From the NCBI RefSeq assembly GCF_014646695.1, contig NZ_BMNT01000001.1:241308-305307 (forward strand): a DNA stretch of 64,000 bases. Reading direction: 5' to 3'. The notes under the pieces were generated by a model that saw nothing but the letters and a program-made list of their open reading frames with translations, did no database searches and had not been told where the DNA came from. Source of the stretch: Sphaerisporangium melleum (lineage in GTDB: Bacteria; Actinomycetota; Actinomycetes; Streptosporangiales; Streptosporangiaceae). Of this stretch, positions 30,847 through 39,505 are shown one piece after another. Positions within the stretch are counted from its first letter, which is position 1, and the number at the start of each line of letters is the position of its first letter. The position numbers and the translations under genes were made by a program.

Positions 30847-32064
30847 ATGGCGAGCGGTCCGGCCGGTTACGCGGTGATCGATGTGGAGACCACGGGGTTG
30901 CGGCCCTCGTGGCACGATCGGATCATCGAGATCGGTGTCGTGCACACCGATCTGGACGGACGGGTGACCGGTGAATGGAGCACGCTGGTCAATCCCGAAC
31001 GCGACCTCGGGCCCCAGCGTATTCACGGCATCAGCGCGGCCGACGTCCGGCACGCGCCGACATTCAAAGAGATCGCGGGCACGATGACGGCACTGCTGCG
31101 AGGCCGGGTGCCGGTCGCCCACAATCTCGCGTTCGACACCGCTTTCCTGGAAGCCGAGTTCAGCCGGGTCGGGGTGGCGTCCCCCTCCCTGGCCGTCATC
31201 GGGGTGTGCACGATGACGGAGGCCGGGCGGTTCCTGCCGCACGCGCCGCGCAATCTGGCCGGGTGCTGCGCCGTGGCGGACATACCTCTCGACGGGCACC
31301 ATGACGCGCTCATCGACGCCCGCGCCGCCGCGAGCCTGCTACGGCACTACCTGGGCCTGGCCCGGCCGGAGTCCCCCTGGCCTGAGGCTCTGCGCTCGGC
31401 GGCCAACGCGGACTGGCCGGTGTCCCCCGGCGGCGACGCACCCTGGGTGCGGAGAGGGGCCTCGGCCGAACGGGAACGGCACTTCCTCGCGCGCATCCTC
31501 GATCGGGTGCCCCAGAGGGCGCAGCCCGTGCAGGCCGGGCCGTACCTCGCCCTGCTGGACCAGGTGCTGCTGGACCGTCACATCTCGGCGGCGGAGGCGG
31601 ACGCCCTGGTCGAACTGGCGACCGGGCTTGGACTGTGCCGGGCGGACTTGGACCGGCTGCACCGGGACTATCTCGTCGCGCTCGCACAGGGAGCCCTGGC
31701 CGACGGAGTGGTCACGGACGCCGAGCGGCACGAACTCGATCTGATCGCCGTCCTGCTGCACCTACCCGCCACAGCGACCGGAGAGGCCCTGGCCGAGGCC
31801 GCCACGCGGACGCCGGTACCGTTGGCTCGGTTCGCCTTAGAGCAGGGCGACCTCGTCGTGTTCACCGGCGAGATGGCCGAGGGGCGCGAGACCTGGGAGC
31901 GGCGCGCCCGCCAGGCCGGGTACGTGCCACACCCGAACGTGACCAAGAAGGTCGGCCTCCTGGTCGCCGCCGACCCCGACTCCCTGTCCGGCAAGGCGCG
32001 CAAGGCCCGCGCCTACGGCATCCCCATCATCACGCCCGACGCCTTCGCCCGGATGCTCATCTGA
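30847..32064 (+). CDS. DEDDh 3'-5' exonuclease with TerB-like and BRCT domains
   Basis: A 405-aa protein. Residues about 7-170 are a DnaQ-like exonuclease: YAVIDVETTGLRP (Asp12, Glu14), VAHNLAFDTAFLEAEF and HHDALIDARAAAS, which supply the DEDDh residues. The middle (about 215-310) is helical with ISAAEADALVELATGLGL and DGVVTDAERHELDLIAVLL, resembling TerB acidic repeats. The last 80 residues (LVVFTGEMAEGRETWERRA to the end) are a BRCT domain. It probably trims DNA ends during repair or replication; the BRCT may bind phosphoproteins or DNA. It stands alone downstream of tetR. Confidence 0.9.
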   Translation: MASGPAGYAVIDVETTGLRPSWHDRIIEIGVVHTDLDGRVTGEWSTLVNPERDLGPQRIHGISAADVRHAPTFKEIAGTMTALLRGRVPVAHNLAFDTAFLEAEFSRVGVASPSLAVIGVCTMTEAGRFLPHAPRNLAGCCAVADIPLDGHHDALIDARAAASLLRHYLGLARPESPWPEALRSAANADWPVSPGGDAPWVRRGASAERERHFLARILDRVPQRAQPVQAGPYLALLDQVLLDRHISAAEADALVELATGLGLCRADLDRLHRDYLVALAQGALADGVVTDAERHELDLIAVLLHLPATATGEALAEAATRTPVPLARFALEQGDLVVFTGEMAEGRETWERRARQAGYVPHPNVTKKVGLLVAADPDSLSGKARKARAYGIPIITPDAFARMLI

Positions 32065-32203
32065 CGCTGCGTGAACGTCGTCCGCATCGCCTCGCCTCAA
32101 TCGGGGGCTGGCAGGCTCGGTATTTCTCCCCGACCGGCGCCTCGTGCGGACCTGGCGGTGGTGCCACTCGATGTTGGCCGGCTCCACTAGGCGTAGAGCA
32201 GCA

Positions 32204-32229
32204 GGAGCGGTTTCCGCGGGGCCCGCTCC
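32204..32229. terminator. Hairpin between convergent genes
   Basis: GGAGCGG (32204-32210) and CCGCTCC (32223-32229) are exact complements with a 12-base loop. The hairpin lies in the 265-base gap between the exonuclease gene (plus) and the hypothetical gene (minus), so it could end transcription from either side. No T-run is seen and no gene is evident in the gap. Confidence 0.4.
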
Positions 32230-32329
32230 CCATTCCGCGCCCACCGCCGAATGCTCGCGACCCGCTCAACCCAGTCTATGACGGGCCATCCTAGACTCGG
32301 CGAAAACCAAGATGCAGGGCACCCGGCGG

Positions 32330-32869
32330 CTATCTTTTCGAGGGAGGGACAGGGCGAGAAGCCGGTTTTTTTGTCGTATTCGCGTCCAGTTGCGTCTTGG
32401 CCCAGTCCAGGTGCCCCTTCAGCGACCGCCGGGCCTGGTCGGCACGTGGACCCTTCACCTTGCCAAGGACGCTACATGCGTCGCCGCACAGGCCGAGCAC
32501 GCGGTCCGTCCTGTTTCGCTTTCTCGCCTCACCGATCTCTTCCAGCAATCGAGCCAGACGGGCGTCCGGACTTTGGGGCGAAGCCGGAGAATCAGATCGA
32601 GCAGCGGGAACAGAATTCACGCGCGGAAAAGAATCGGCCGTACGAGAACGGGCGGTCGGCTGACGCTTCGTTGATGACCGCCCTTTCCGGCGATCACTTG
32701 TACGCGTCTCCTGCGACACCCCACCATAGAGCTCTTCTTTGAGAGCTTGACGGAAATCATGGTGGTCGTCGCGAGCACGCGGATCACCGCCGAAACCGGA
32801 ATGACCGAGAAGGGCCGCGTCCTGAAGAGCGGCCTCCTCAAGCCTCTGCTCGGTGGCGGCAGTAGCCAT
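32330..32869 (-). CDS. Hypothetical basic helical protein
   Basis: A 179-aa frame with ATG at 32869 preceded by GGGAG. It begins MATAATEQRLEEAALQDAAL; a Ser/Thr/Arg-rich, probably disordered stretch follows at about 60-105. A helical block comes next (ARLARLLEEIGEARKRNRTD, then LGLCGDACSVLGKVKG) with a basic C-terminus of Lys/Pro. I do not recognise the family. Codon bias is weaker than in the neighbours, and a start at 32941 would add 24 residues, so boundaries are uncertain. It is isolated at the edge of the defence island. Confidence 0.5.
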   Translation of the reverse strand: MATAATEQRLEEAALQDAALLGHSGFGGDPRARDDHHDFRQALKEELYGGVSQETRTSDRRKGRSSTKRQPTARSRTADSFPRVNSVPAARSDSPASPQSPDARLARLLEEIGEARKRNRTDRVLGLCGDACSVLGKVKGPRADQARRSLKGHLDWAKTQLDANTTKKPASRPVPPSKR

Positions 32870-33385
32870 CATGATCTCCCGCCTGGACCTGTCCCAGTTC
32901 AACGCGGCCAAGGATTCCTCCCAGCATTGCACGTTCACCATGACGAATGCACGAGACACGGCGCGTGCATCGATCCCACCGAGCAATGGTGGACGCTTCG
33001 CACATCCACCTCTTATACGCACCGCAGTCAATTAGCGTAGCGGGCACGCACACACTTCACAATAGCCTCATAGGACGTCCGGCCAGTTTCAGCTTCTATC
33101 AGAGCGACCTCTTCGACGTCCACGGACGTGTGATTCGTGGCTCATTGCACTTCCGCGATGAAGATATCGGATCACGAAACAGCAGCGGACTTCGTCCCGC
33201 TGTGTACCGATCGATAACGAGCACTCGCGACGAGTCCCCGATATAGGTGATGGGGCGCATCCATCACGGAGGCGAACAGGAGCTCACCGAACTCGTGTCG
33301 CACGCTTCCGAAGGGCTGGCCCATTCGGTATTCAATCGGGCTCCGTTCGCCGCTCGTGAACCAGGTCTCCCGGGGCGCGCGTCTG
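32870..33385. other. AT-richer gap at the edge of the defence island
   Basis: This 516-base stretch has clearly more A/T than its surroundings and no gene I can support. A 52-codon frame from ATG at 33250 (plus strand; MGRIHHGGEQELTELVSH at its start) ends inside the DUF262 gene region and has no ribosome site. The segment could be an old insertion boundary or leftover of a deleted gene. No terminal repeats or transposase pieces are visible. Confidence 0.5.
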
Positions 33386-35653
33386 TCAGTGGTAGCCGAA
33401 TTGGGTGAGGCGGTGGTGGGCTATCTCGATCTCCGCGGGGGTGAAGAGGTCAGCGAAGTGGGGCTGGATGACGAGGGCTTCTACGGTGAGGTCCAGCCGG
33501 CCTCGCTCCCACAGGGCGGCGAAGCCATCGCTCACGGCCGGGGCGTGCAGGAGTTTGCGGGCGGTGGCGAGGCTGCCGTGCTCGGCGAGCATGCTGAGGA
33601 AGTAGCCGGCGTGGTAGTTCGCCTCGCGCCGCGCCCGGTCGTAGATCGAGCGCATGGCCTTGTCGAATTCCGCGTCGACACCGGCGGACGGGGGTGACAC
33701 TTCCGGAGCGACCTCCGCCTGCTCCACCACCACCGGTATTCCGGCCGCCGACTCGTTGCGCCGGGCGGCGTACCCGAGCAGCGCGTCGACCGAGGTGAAG
33801 ACCTCGTATCCCAGCTCCTCCAGCCGGGGCAGGTCGGCGGCCTCCGGGTCGAGTTCCAGGATCACGGGTTTGCCCTGTCCCGGCTGCAGGCCGTCGGGCC
33901 AGAACGCCTCGGCCACCGCCAGGGCACGGCCGCTGGCGGGGTCGGCGATCTCGCTGTCGAGGGCGGGTTCGGCGTACCCGAGCCGCACCAGTTCCTCGGC
34001 CATGGCCTTGACCTGGGCGACGCGTACGTCGTCGCGTTCGTCGGCGATGACGGTGACCGGGGCGAGTTCCTCGGCCTGCGGCGCGGCGCCGTTGCGCAGT
34101 TCGGCGAGGAAGGACTGCACGGCCTGGGCCAGCAGTTCGCGCCGTGCCTCGAGGAAGTCGAGGTACCGATCGACCCGCCACAGGTCGCGGTCGGCGGGAA
34201 TCCACTGCGAGGCCAGCACACCGGGATGCTTGTCCTCGACTTCGGTGAAGTACTCCTCCGGGGTGCGCTTGCCGATGACGAGGTTGGTGTCCTGGGTGAG
34301 GAAGCAGAAGTTGGCGATGGCGTTCACCTGGCCGCGGTCGTACCCGGCCTTGTGCAGCACGGCCTTGGGGAAGATGTGGTGGACCTGCAGCGAGGTGAGC
34401 TTGCCGAGCATCTCGGCGCGCAACGGTAGCCCGCTGCCGAAGTCGCGGGCTCCCTTGGCCCGGGTCAGCAGGTAGAGCAGAGGGTAGAAACGCGACCCCT
34501 TGGTTGAGCCTTCGAAGTCGTGGGCCTGGATCTCCAGGTTGCCGCCGCGCCAGCGTTCGAGCGAGGAGATGAGCCCGTCGATGCCGGAGTCCTTGGCGAC
34601 TTCATAGTCCTTGGCCAGTGCCGTCTCGGTCGATCCTGCGAAGCGTCCCCACAGCGCGGAGTGCACGTACCAGAACAGCACCTTGTCGCGGTGGGCGGCG
34701 TCCGCGAAGCGACCGCCGGGGCTGAGGTGCAGCAGGCGAGATATGACGGGGATCGCGTAGCGGCCCATCAGTACCTGGTCGTGATCGAGGCCGAGCCGGC
34801 CGGACGCGGCCTCCAGGAAGTTGCCGATGTATCCGACCGACTTGGCGAGGGCGACCTCGAACTCGCCGGCGGAGACGGTGTCGAGCGCGGTGAACACCGC
34901 GCGCCCGGTGGCCACGGCCGCGGTGTTGCGCAGTAGCCAGTCCAGGGAGAAGTCGAACCCCTTGTCCTGCCACGCCTTGAGGTGATCGCGCATGACCTGG
35001 CGGGCCGGCGGCCAGTGGGCGCAGATCTTGGCCAGTGCCAGGTCACCCTTCGACAGCGCGGTGCCCCCGGAGTTGACCCGGTTGAAGATGTCGACGACGA
35101 CCTCGACGTCCTTGTCCGGTCCGGTGATCTTCTCCTCGTGGAACTCCCGTTCCAGAAGCTGGTAGAGCCGGTTCAGGCGTTCCAGATAGAGGGAGAAGTT
35201 CTCCGGCATGGCGCTGAAGTCCTTGAAGAAGGGCTGCAGACCTTCGGTGAACAGACGCGTGACGTCCACCCATCGCGGGTCGTCGCGCATCTTCGCCGGC
35301 GCGTAGAACTCGAAGCTCTCATCCTCGACGTTGAAGCGCAGGCCGGTGAACGCCGCGGCGTCCCCCTCGAAGAAGGCGGGCGCCTGGCCGCGGATGACGC
35401 CGTACAGCGAGGTGATCCGCTGCTGTCCATCGAGCAACAGCGATCGCACCCCGCCGTCCGTCGCGCCGCCGCGTACGGCCGTCTGCTCCGGCGCGGTCTC
35501 CCAGAGCAGCAGTCCGCCGACCGGGTAGCCGCGGTACAGCGAGCGCATCAGCCCGCGCACCTGGTCGCGGTTCCAGACGTACCCCCGTTGGAACTCCGGG
35601 AGCAGCACCGTGCCGTTGTCGATCTGATGGAGAAGTACCGAGAGCTTGGCCAT
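33386..35653 (-). CDS. DUF262/DUF1524 (GmrSD-like) HNH nuclease protein
   Basis: A 755-aa protein. The N-terminal DUF262 (ParB/Srx-like) domain contains LPEFQRGYVWNRDQVRGLM and the NTP-linked motif LLLDGQQRITSLYGV (about 72-86); FNRVNSGGTALSKGDLALA is also typical. The DUF1524 nuclease segment is LTSLQVHHIFPKAVLHKAG, with the HH of an HNH site. The C-terminal 90 residues (YHAGYFLSMLAEHGSLATA, LDLTVEALVIQPHF) are a helical module shared with other restriction proteins. GmrSD-like enzymes cut modified DNA in an NTP-dependent way. It ends the minus-strand run beside DISARM. Confidence 0.9.
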   Translation of the reverse strand: MAKLSVLLHQIDNGTVLLPEFQRGYVWNRDQVRGLMRSLYRGYPVGGLLLWETAPEQTAVRGGATDGGVRSLLLDGQQRITSLYGVIRGQAPAFFEGDAAAFTGLRFNVEDESFEFYAPAKMRDDPRWVDVTRLFTEGLQPFFKDFSAMPENFSLYLERLNRLYQLLEREFHEEKITGPDKDVEVVVDIFNRVNSGGTALSKGDLALAKICAHWPPARQVMRDHLKAWQDKGFDFSLDWLLRNTAAVATGRAVFTALDTVSAGEFEVALAKSVGYIGNFLEAASGRLGLDHDQVLMGRYAIPVISRLLHLSPGGRFADAAHRDKVLFWYVHSALWGRFAGSTETALAKDYEVAKDSGIDGLISSLERWRGGNLEIQAHDFEGSTKGSRFYPLLYLLTRAKGARDFGSGLPLRAEMLGKLTSLQVHHIFPKAVLHKAGYDRGQVNAIANFCFLTQDTNLVIGKRTPEEYFTEVEDKHPGVLASQWIPADRDLWRVDRYLDFLEARRELLAQAVQSFLAELRNGAAPQAEELAPVTVIADERDDVRVAQVKAMAEELVRLGYAEPALDSEIADPASGRALAVAEAFWPDGLQPGQGKPVILELDPEAADLPRLEELGYEVFTSVDALLGYAARRNESAAGIPVVVEQAEVAPEVSPPSAGVDAEFDKAMRSIYDRARREANYHAGYFLSMLAEHGSLATARKLLHAPAVSDGFAALWERGRLDLTVEALVIQPHFADLFTPAEIEIAHHRLTQFGYH

Positions 35654-35725
35654 GACCCGCCTTCAGGTAAAACGATGTGCCGGAGATGATCGCCGTACGC
35701 TTCGCAAGCGAACGATAACCGTTGG

Positions 35726-37819
35726 TCACTCGATGGAACCGTCCAGGAATGGACTTGGATTGCCGTGCCAGGAGACGTGCAGCCGTTCGCGGGCTCTGGT
35801 GCAGGCGACGAACAGCAGGCACCGTTCACGTTGCAGGTCCTGGGTGTGGGTCACCGCGTCCTCCTCGGACGGGGTGACGGCGCTCGACGAGGGCACGGCG
35901 TGCTCGCCCACCCCGATGACCGCGACGCATCGGAACTCCAGCCCTTTCATGCGGTGCATCGTGCCCGCGCGCACCACGTCCTCAGGGCCTCCCGCCTTGG
36001 CGAGCGACCGCGCCGGGATACCGGCCTGGTTGAGGACGGTGACCGCGGAGTCGGCGAGGACGTTGGAGCGCGCGGCGATGCCGATCTCCTCCGGCGCGAC
36101 GCCCATGTCCCGCCATTCACCGACCTTGCGGGCGAGCGCGTCGAGCTCCTCCTTCTGCGTACGGAACCCGTGCAGCTCTGGCGGGAAGCCGTGCACCTGG
36201 GAGCGGTAACCGGCCACGGTGTCCAGGCCGCCGTCCATGTCGTCGATGGCCTCACCGCGCAGCATGCCGAGGCTCCAGGCGAGGATCTCGGCCGTGGTCC
36301 GGTAGTTCACGGTGAGCCGGGAAGATCGGCCCGCGACGTTGACGCCGACCTCGCGCAGCGAGACGCGGCTGCTGTAGATGCGCTGGTGGGTGTCCCCGGC
36401 GATGAACATGTCGTCGGGGCCCTGCGCGACCGCCGCGCGGAGGAAGCGCCACTGCACCGGGTGCAGGTCCTGGGCCTCGTCGACGATGACGTGCCGGTAC
36501 GGCTTGTCCGCGCGCTCGTCGAGCAGCCTGGTGGCCTCGGCGCAGATGGTCTCGTGCGTCCAATATCGCCGGCGTTTCAGTTCTTCCTCGAACTCCCAGA
36601 TCACCTGCCACAGCTGCGCGCGCTGCCGGGTGCCGAGCCCGCGTCCGCGTCCTTCGCGCTTGGCGGCCAGGTATTCGGCGGCGTTGGTCACCCGCTGGGC
36701 GAGCACCACGTGCCGCCACTCCTCGGCCAGGAAGGTCTCGGTGAACGGCGCGTCGAGCCGTTTGACGATGCGACGCCAGATCTCCTTCTCCTCCTTGTCG
36801 CGCAGGATCGCCGGGCGGCCGTGCCGTTCGGCGAAGACCTGGTAGGAGAGCTGGTCGACGTGGCGTACCTCGATCCGGTCGAGGATCGCCGGCGAGTCGG
36901 CCAGCAGGCGTAACCCGGCTTCCAGCGAGGTGGAGAGGGTCGAGGTGAACGTGGTCAGCAGCACCTGGCCGGCGCCGGATCCGGCGAGATGGTGCGCACG
37001 GTGCAGGGCGACCACGGTTTTGCCGGTGCCCGGCCCTCCGGTGATCCGCGCGGGCCCGCTGAACGTAGCGTTCGCCACCTGGTACTGGGTGGGATGCAGG
37101 TAGATCCGCCACAGCGCGAAGGGGTGCCGGAAGACCTCCATGAGTTCTCGGGGTCCGTCCACCAGCACCACCTGCTCGGGCGTGCGTTCCACGGCCGCGG
37201 AGAGGTCCTCGGTGTCGTACGGCTCCCGCGCGGGCGCGGCGCCGAGCTCGGCCCACACCTGTTCGGGGGTGAACCCGGCCGCCAGCCCGTACAGGGCCTG
37301 CCACTGGTTGTGCGGCAGGAACGCCTGTGCGGCCTCAAGCTGGCTCACGTGGGTGAGCGCGCGTGCGAAGGCCAGGGTCTGCTCGTCCACGCCGAGGCCG
37401 GTCAGGTCGGCGTCGCGGACGTCCTCGAACAGCAGCGTGGTGGCGGTCCCGGTGTGGCGCCGCAGCTCGGGCAGGGTGGCGTCGATCGCGGCCACGTCAC
37501 GGATCTCGATGCGCCCGGTCGCGGCGTTGACCGAGGCGCGCCGCCGTTCGGCCCACGCGATGGCCTCGTCGTGCGGGAGCACTTTCAGCAGGGTGAAGGT
37601 GTCGCCGGAATCGGGGGCGAGGACGACGCCTCGCCAGAACAGGTCGATACGGATGGTGCGGAAGCGGTCGTCACGCGCGTTGCGCAGCTTCTCCAGGTGC
37701 AACCCCGCATGGGTGGCGTGCTCGAACTTGGTGAAGACCTCGGTGACCCGGTCCTGTACGGACCGTTCCAGTTTGCCGAAGTCCTTCAGGAAGTCCTTGT
37801 CGATCCCGAGCTTCGCCAC
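35726..37819 (-). CDS. UvrD-like SF1 helicase with RelE-like N-terminal domain
   Basis: About 697 aa. Residues 1-85 resemble a RelE/ParE toxin fold: FLKDFGKLERSVQDRVTEVF, HLEKLRNARDDRFRTIRID and LLKVLPHDEAIAWA. The helicase part has ITGGPGTGKTVVALHRAHH (Walker A, about residue 265), HVIVDEAQDLHPVQWRFL (Walker B), DTHQRIYSSRVSL, LTVNYRTTAEILAWS and LLFVACTRARERLHVSW. It probably unwinds DNA; the RelE-like part may bind RNA or cut it. GTG at 37819 is preferred for its GAGGAG site; GTG at 37831 is also in frame. It lies 72 bases upstream of the DUF262 gene and 95 after a kinase gene. Confidence 0.9.
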   Translation of the reverse strand: MAKLGIDKDFLKDFGKLERSVQDRVTEVFTKFEHATHAGLHLEKLRNARDDRFRTIRIDLFWRGVVLAPDSGDTFTLLKVLPHDEAIAWAERRRASVNAATGRIEIRDVAAIDATLPELRRHTGTATTLLFEDVRDADLTGLGVDEQTLAFARALTHVSQLEAAQAFLPHNQWQALYGLAAGFTPEQVWAELGAAPAREPYDTEDLSAAVERTPEQVVLVDGPRELMEVFRHPFALWRIYLHPTQYQVANATFSGPARITGGPGTGKTVVALHRAHHLAGSGAGQVLLTTFTSTLSTSLEAGLRLLADSPAILDRIEVRHVDQLSYQVFAERHGRPAILRDKEEKEIWRRIVKRLDAPFTETFLAEEWRHVVLAQRVTNAAEYLAAKREGRGRGLGTRQRAQLWQVIWEFEEELKRRRYWTHETICAEATRLLDERADKPYRHVIVDEAQDLHPVQWRFLRAAVAQGPDDMFIAGDTHQRIYSSRVSLREVGVNVAGRSSRLTVNYRTTAEILAWSLGMLRGEAIDDMDGGLDTVAGYRSQVHGFPPELHGFRTQKEELDALARKVGEWRDMGVAPEEIGIAARSNVLADSAVTVLNQAGIPARSLAKAGGPEDVVRAGTMHRMKGLEFRCVAVIGVGEHAVPSSSAVTPSEEDAVTHTQDLQRERCLLFVACTRARERLHVSWHGNPSPFLDGSIE

Positions 37820-37914
37820 GCCACTCCTCACCTCTCATCGCGAACCTGCACCGGGCACGCACCTGCCCATCGCCTTTCGGGCGAGGGCCGTTAGCGTGCG
37901 TCCGGAAATCGTTG

Positions 37915-39471
37915 TCACCGCTCTGCACCGAGGTCCCGCAGCATCTCCCGGACCTTGACCACGTTCGGATGGTGCGCGCCGTACCGCCCCTCCAGGTCGG
38001 GAAGCAGGCCGGTCAGCGTGCGCCGCGCCGCGGCCCTGTTCCCCGTCCCCAGTTCGAGCAGACCGATCTGCCGCCGCAGCTCCAGGATGCGCTCCTCGTC
38101 GACGCCGAGCTCCCTCTCGTCGTCGAGCAGCCGGCGGAACTGCGCGAGCGCCAGGTCCGTCTCGCCGATCACGGCGTGGCAGTGGGCCTCCATCAGTCTG
38201 CAGCGGAGCACGAGGTCGTCCGATGGCCCCTTGGCCGTGGTCAGGTCGGCGGCGAGCTCGCGGAACAGCGGGGCGGCCCGGCGGTAGTCGCCGCCGAGGA
38301 ACAGCACGTCGGCGAGCTCGATGCGTACCTCGATCATCTCGGGACGCCGCGCCACGAACGTGGCGGCCCCGGCCTGGAGCAGCTCTGACAGTACTTCGGC
38401 CGCCTCGCCGAACCGGGACGCGGTCCTGAGCTTCTCCGCGCGCTTTCTGGCGTCGGCGACCTCGGCGGGTGCCGGTGCGTCGCGCTCTCTCCCAGAGGTG
38501 GTCGGGCCTGGCGGCTCGGCTCGGCCGACGATTTTGGCGTACATGCGGGTGGGGTAGGGCGTGGCGAGGTCCACGTAGCCGGGGAACGGCGGCAGATCCG
38601 CGCAGAATTCGAGCAGCCCGGCGTACACCTCGCCGGCGGACGCGGGCCGGTCCTCGGGGTTCTTGGCGAGCATCCGCAGGACGAGGCGTTCCAGCCCTTC
38701 CGGTACGTCGGGCCGCCGGCCGCGCAGGGCCCGCGGCTCGCGGTCGGTGTGGTTGCGCATCGAGGCGAGCGCGGTGTCGCCCTTGAACTGGTTGTCCTTG
38801 GCGAGCATCTCGTCGAGGACGACGGCCAGCGAGTACAGGTCGGTGCGCGGTCCGACGATGCCCGCGGCGGCCTGTTCGGGCGCCATGTACTCGGGGGTGC
38901 CGAGGGCGATGCCGGTGCGGGTGAGCCGGGTCTCGGTGGACGACAGGGCCGCGGCCACGCCGAAGTCGAGCACCTTGACGGTGCCGTCGGCGCAGAGCAT
39001 GAGGTTGCCCGGTTTGAGATCCCGGTGCACCAGGGACCGGGCATGGGCGGCGGACAGCACCGAGCACACCTGTGCGGCGATGGCGGCGGCCCAGGCGACG
39101 GGGATCTCGCCGTCCTCGCGGATCTCGTCGAGCAGGTCCGACAGGGAGCAGCCGTCGATGAGCTGCATGACCAGGTACAGATCGTCGCCGAGGGAGCCGC
39201 AGTCGTACACGTTGGGAACTCCGGGGTGCTCCAGCCCGGCGGTGATGCGGGACTCGCGGACGAACCGCTTGGTGAGCTCGTCGTCGGGCCTGCCGTCCGG
39301 CAGCCGGTCGACCCGGATGAACTTGACCGCGACCCGCCGGTCGAGACGTTTGTCGTGGCCGAACCAGACCTCTCCCATCCCGCCGGATCGGCGCGACAAC
39401 GGGTCCAGTTCGTACCGCTCGGCGATGGTCATCTTGCGGTTCGGAGCGGGCCGCCTTTCCCCTAAGGCCAT
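37915..39471 (-). CDS. Ser/Thr protein kinase with C-terminal TPR-like region
   Basis: A 518-aa soluble Hanks-type kinase. The Gly-rich loop is altered (LSRRSGGMGEVW). RRVAVKFIRV holds the ATP-binding Lys, LVHRDLKPGNLML the catalytic loop, VLDFGVAAAL the DFG and TPEYMAPEQAA the APE motif. After a proline-rich linker (about 315-350), the C-terminal 170 residues form TPR-like helices (ADVLFLGGDYRRAAPLFREL, AAARRTLTGLLPDLEG). Without a membrane segment it probably acts in the cytosol on a partner bound by the TPRs. It lies head-to-head with another kinase, 34 bases apart with ATG at 39471, beside DISARM. Confidence 0.92.
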   Translation of the reverse strand: MALGERRPAPNRKMTIAERYELDPLSRRSGGMGEVWFGHDKRLDRRVAVKFIRVDRLPDGRPDDELTKRFVRESRITAGLEHPGVPNVYDCGSLGDDLYLVMQLIDGCSLSDLLDEIREDGEIPVAWAAAIAAQVCSVLSAAHARSLVHRDLKPGNLMLCADGTVKVLDFGVAAALSSTETRLTRTGIALGTPEYMAPEQAAAGIVGPRTDLYSLAVVLDEMLAKDNQFKGDTALASMRNHTDREPRALRGRRPDVPEGLERLVLRMLAKNPEDRPASAGEVYAGLLEFCADLPPFPGYVDLATPYPTRMYAKIVGRAEPPGPTTSGRERDAPAPAEVADARKRAEKLRTASRFGEAAEVLSELLQAGAATFVARRPEMIEVRIELADVLFLGGDYRRAAPLFRELAADLTTAKGPSDDLVLRCRLMEAHCHAVIGETDLALAQFRRLLDDERELGVDEERILELRRQIGLLELGTGNRAAARRTLTGLLPDLEGRYGAHHPNVVKVREMLRDLGAER

Positions 39472-39505
39472 AAAGGAAGAAAGTACACGATCAATGCGCG
39501 GGTGA

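Noticed and set aside
33250-33408. 52-codon plus-strand frame before the DUF262 gene end
   Set aside because: No ribosome site, overlaps the end of the DUF262 gene in antisense, no recognisable family.
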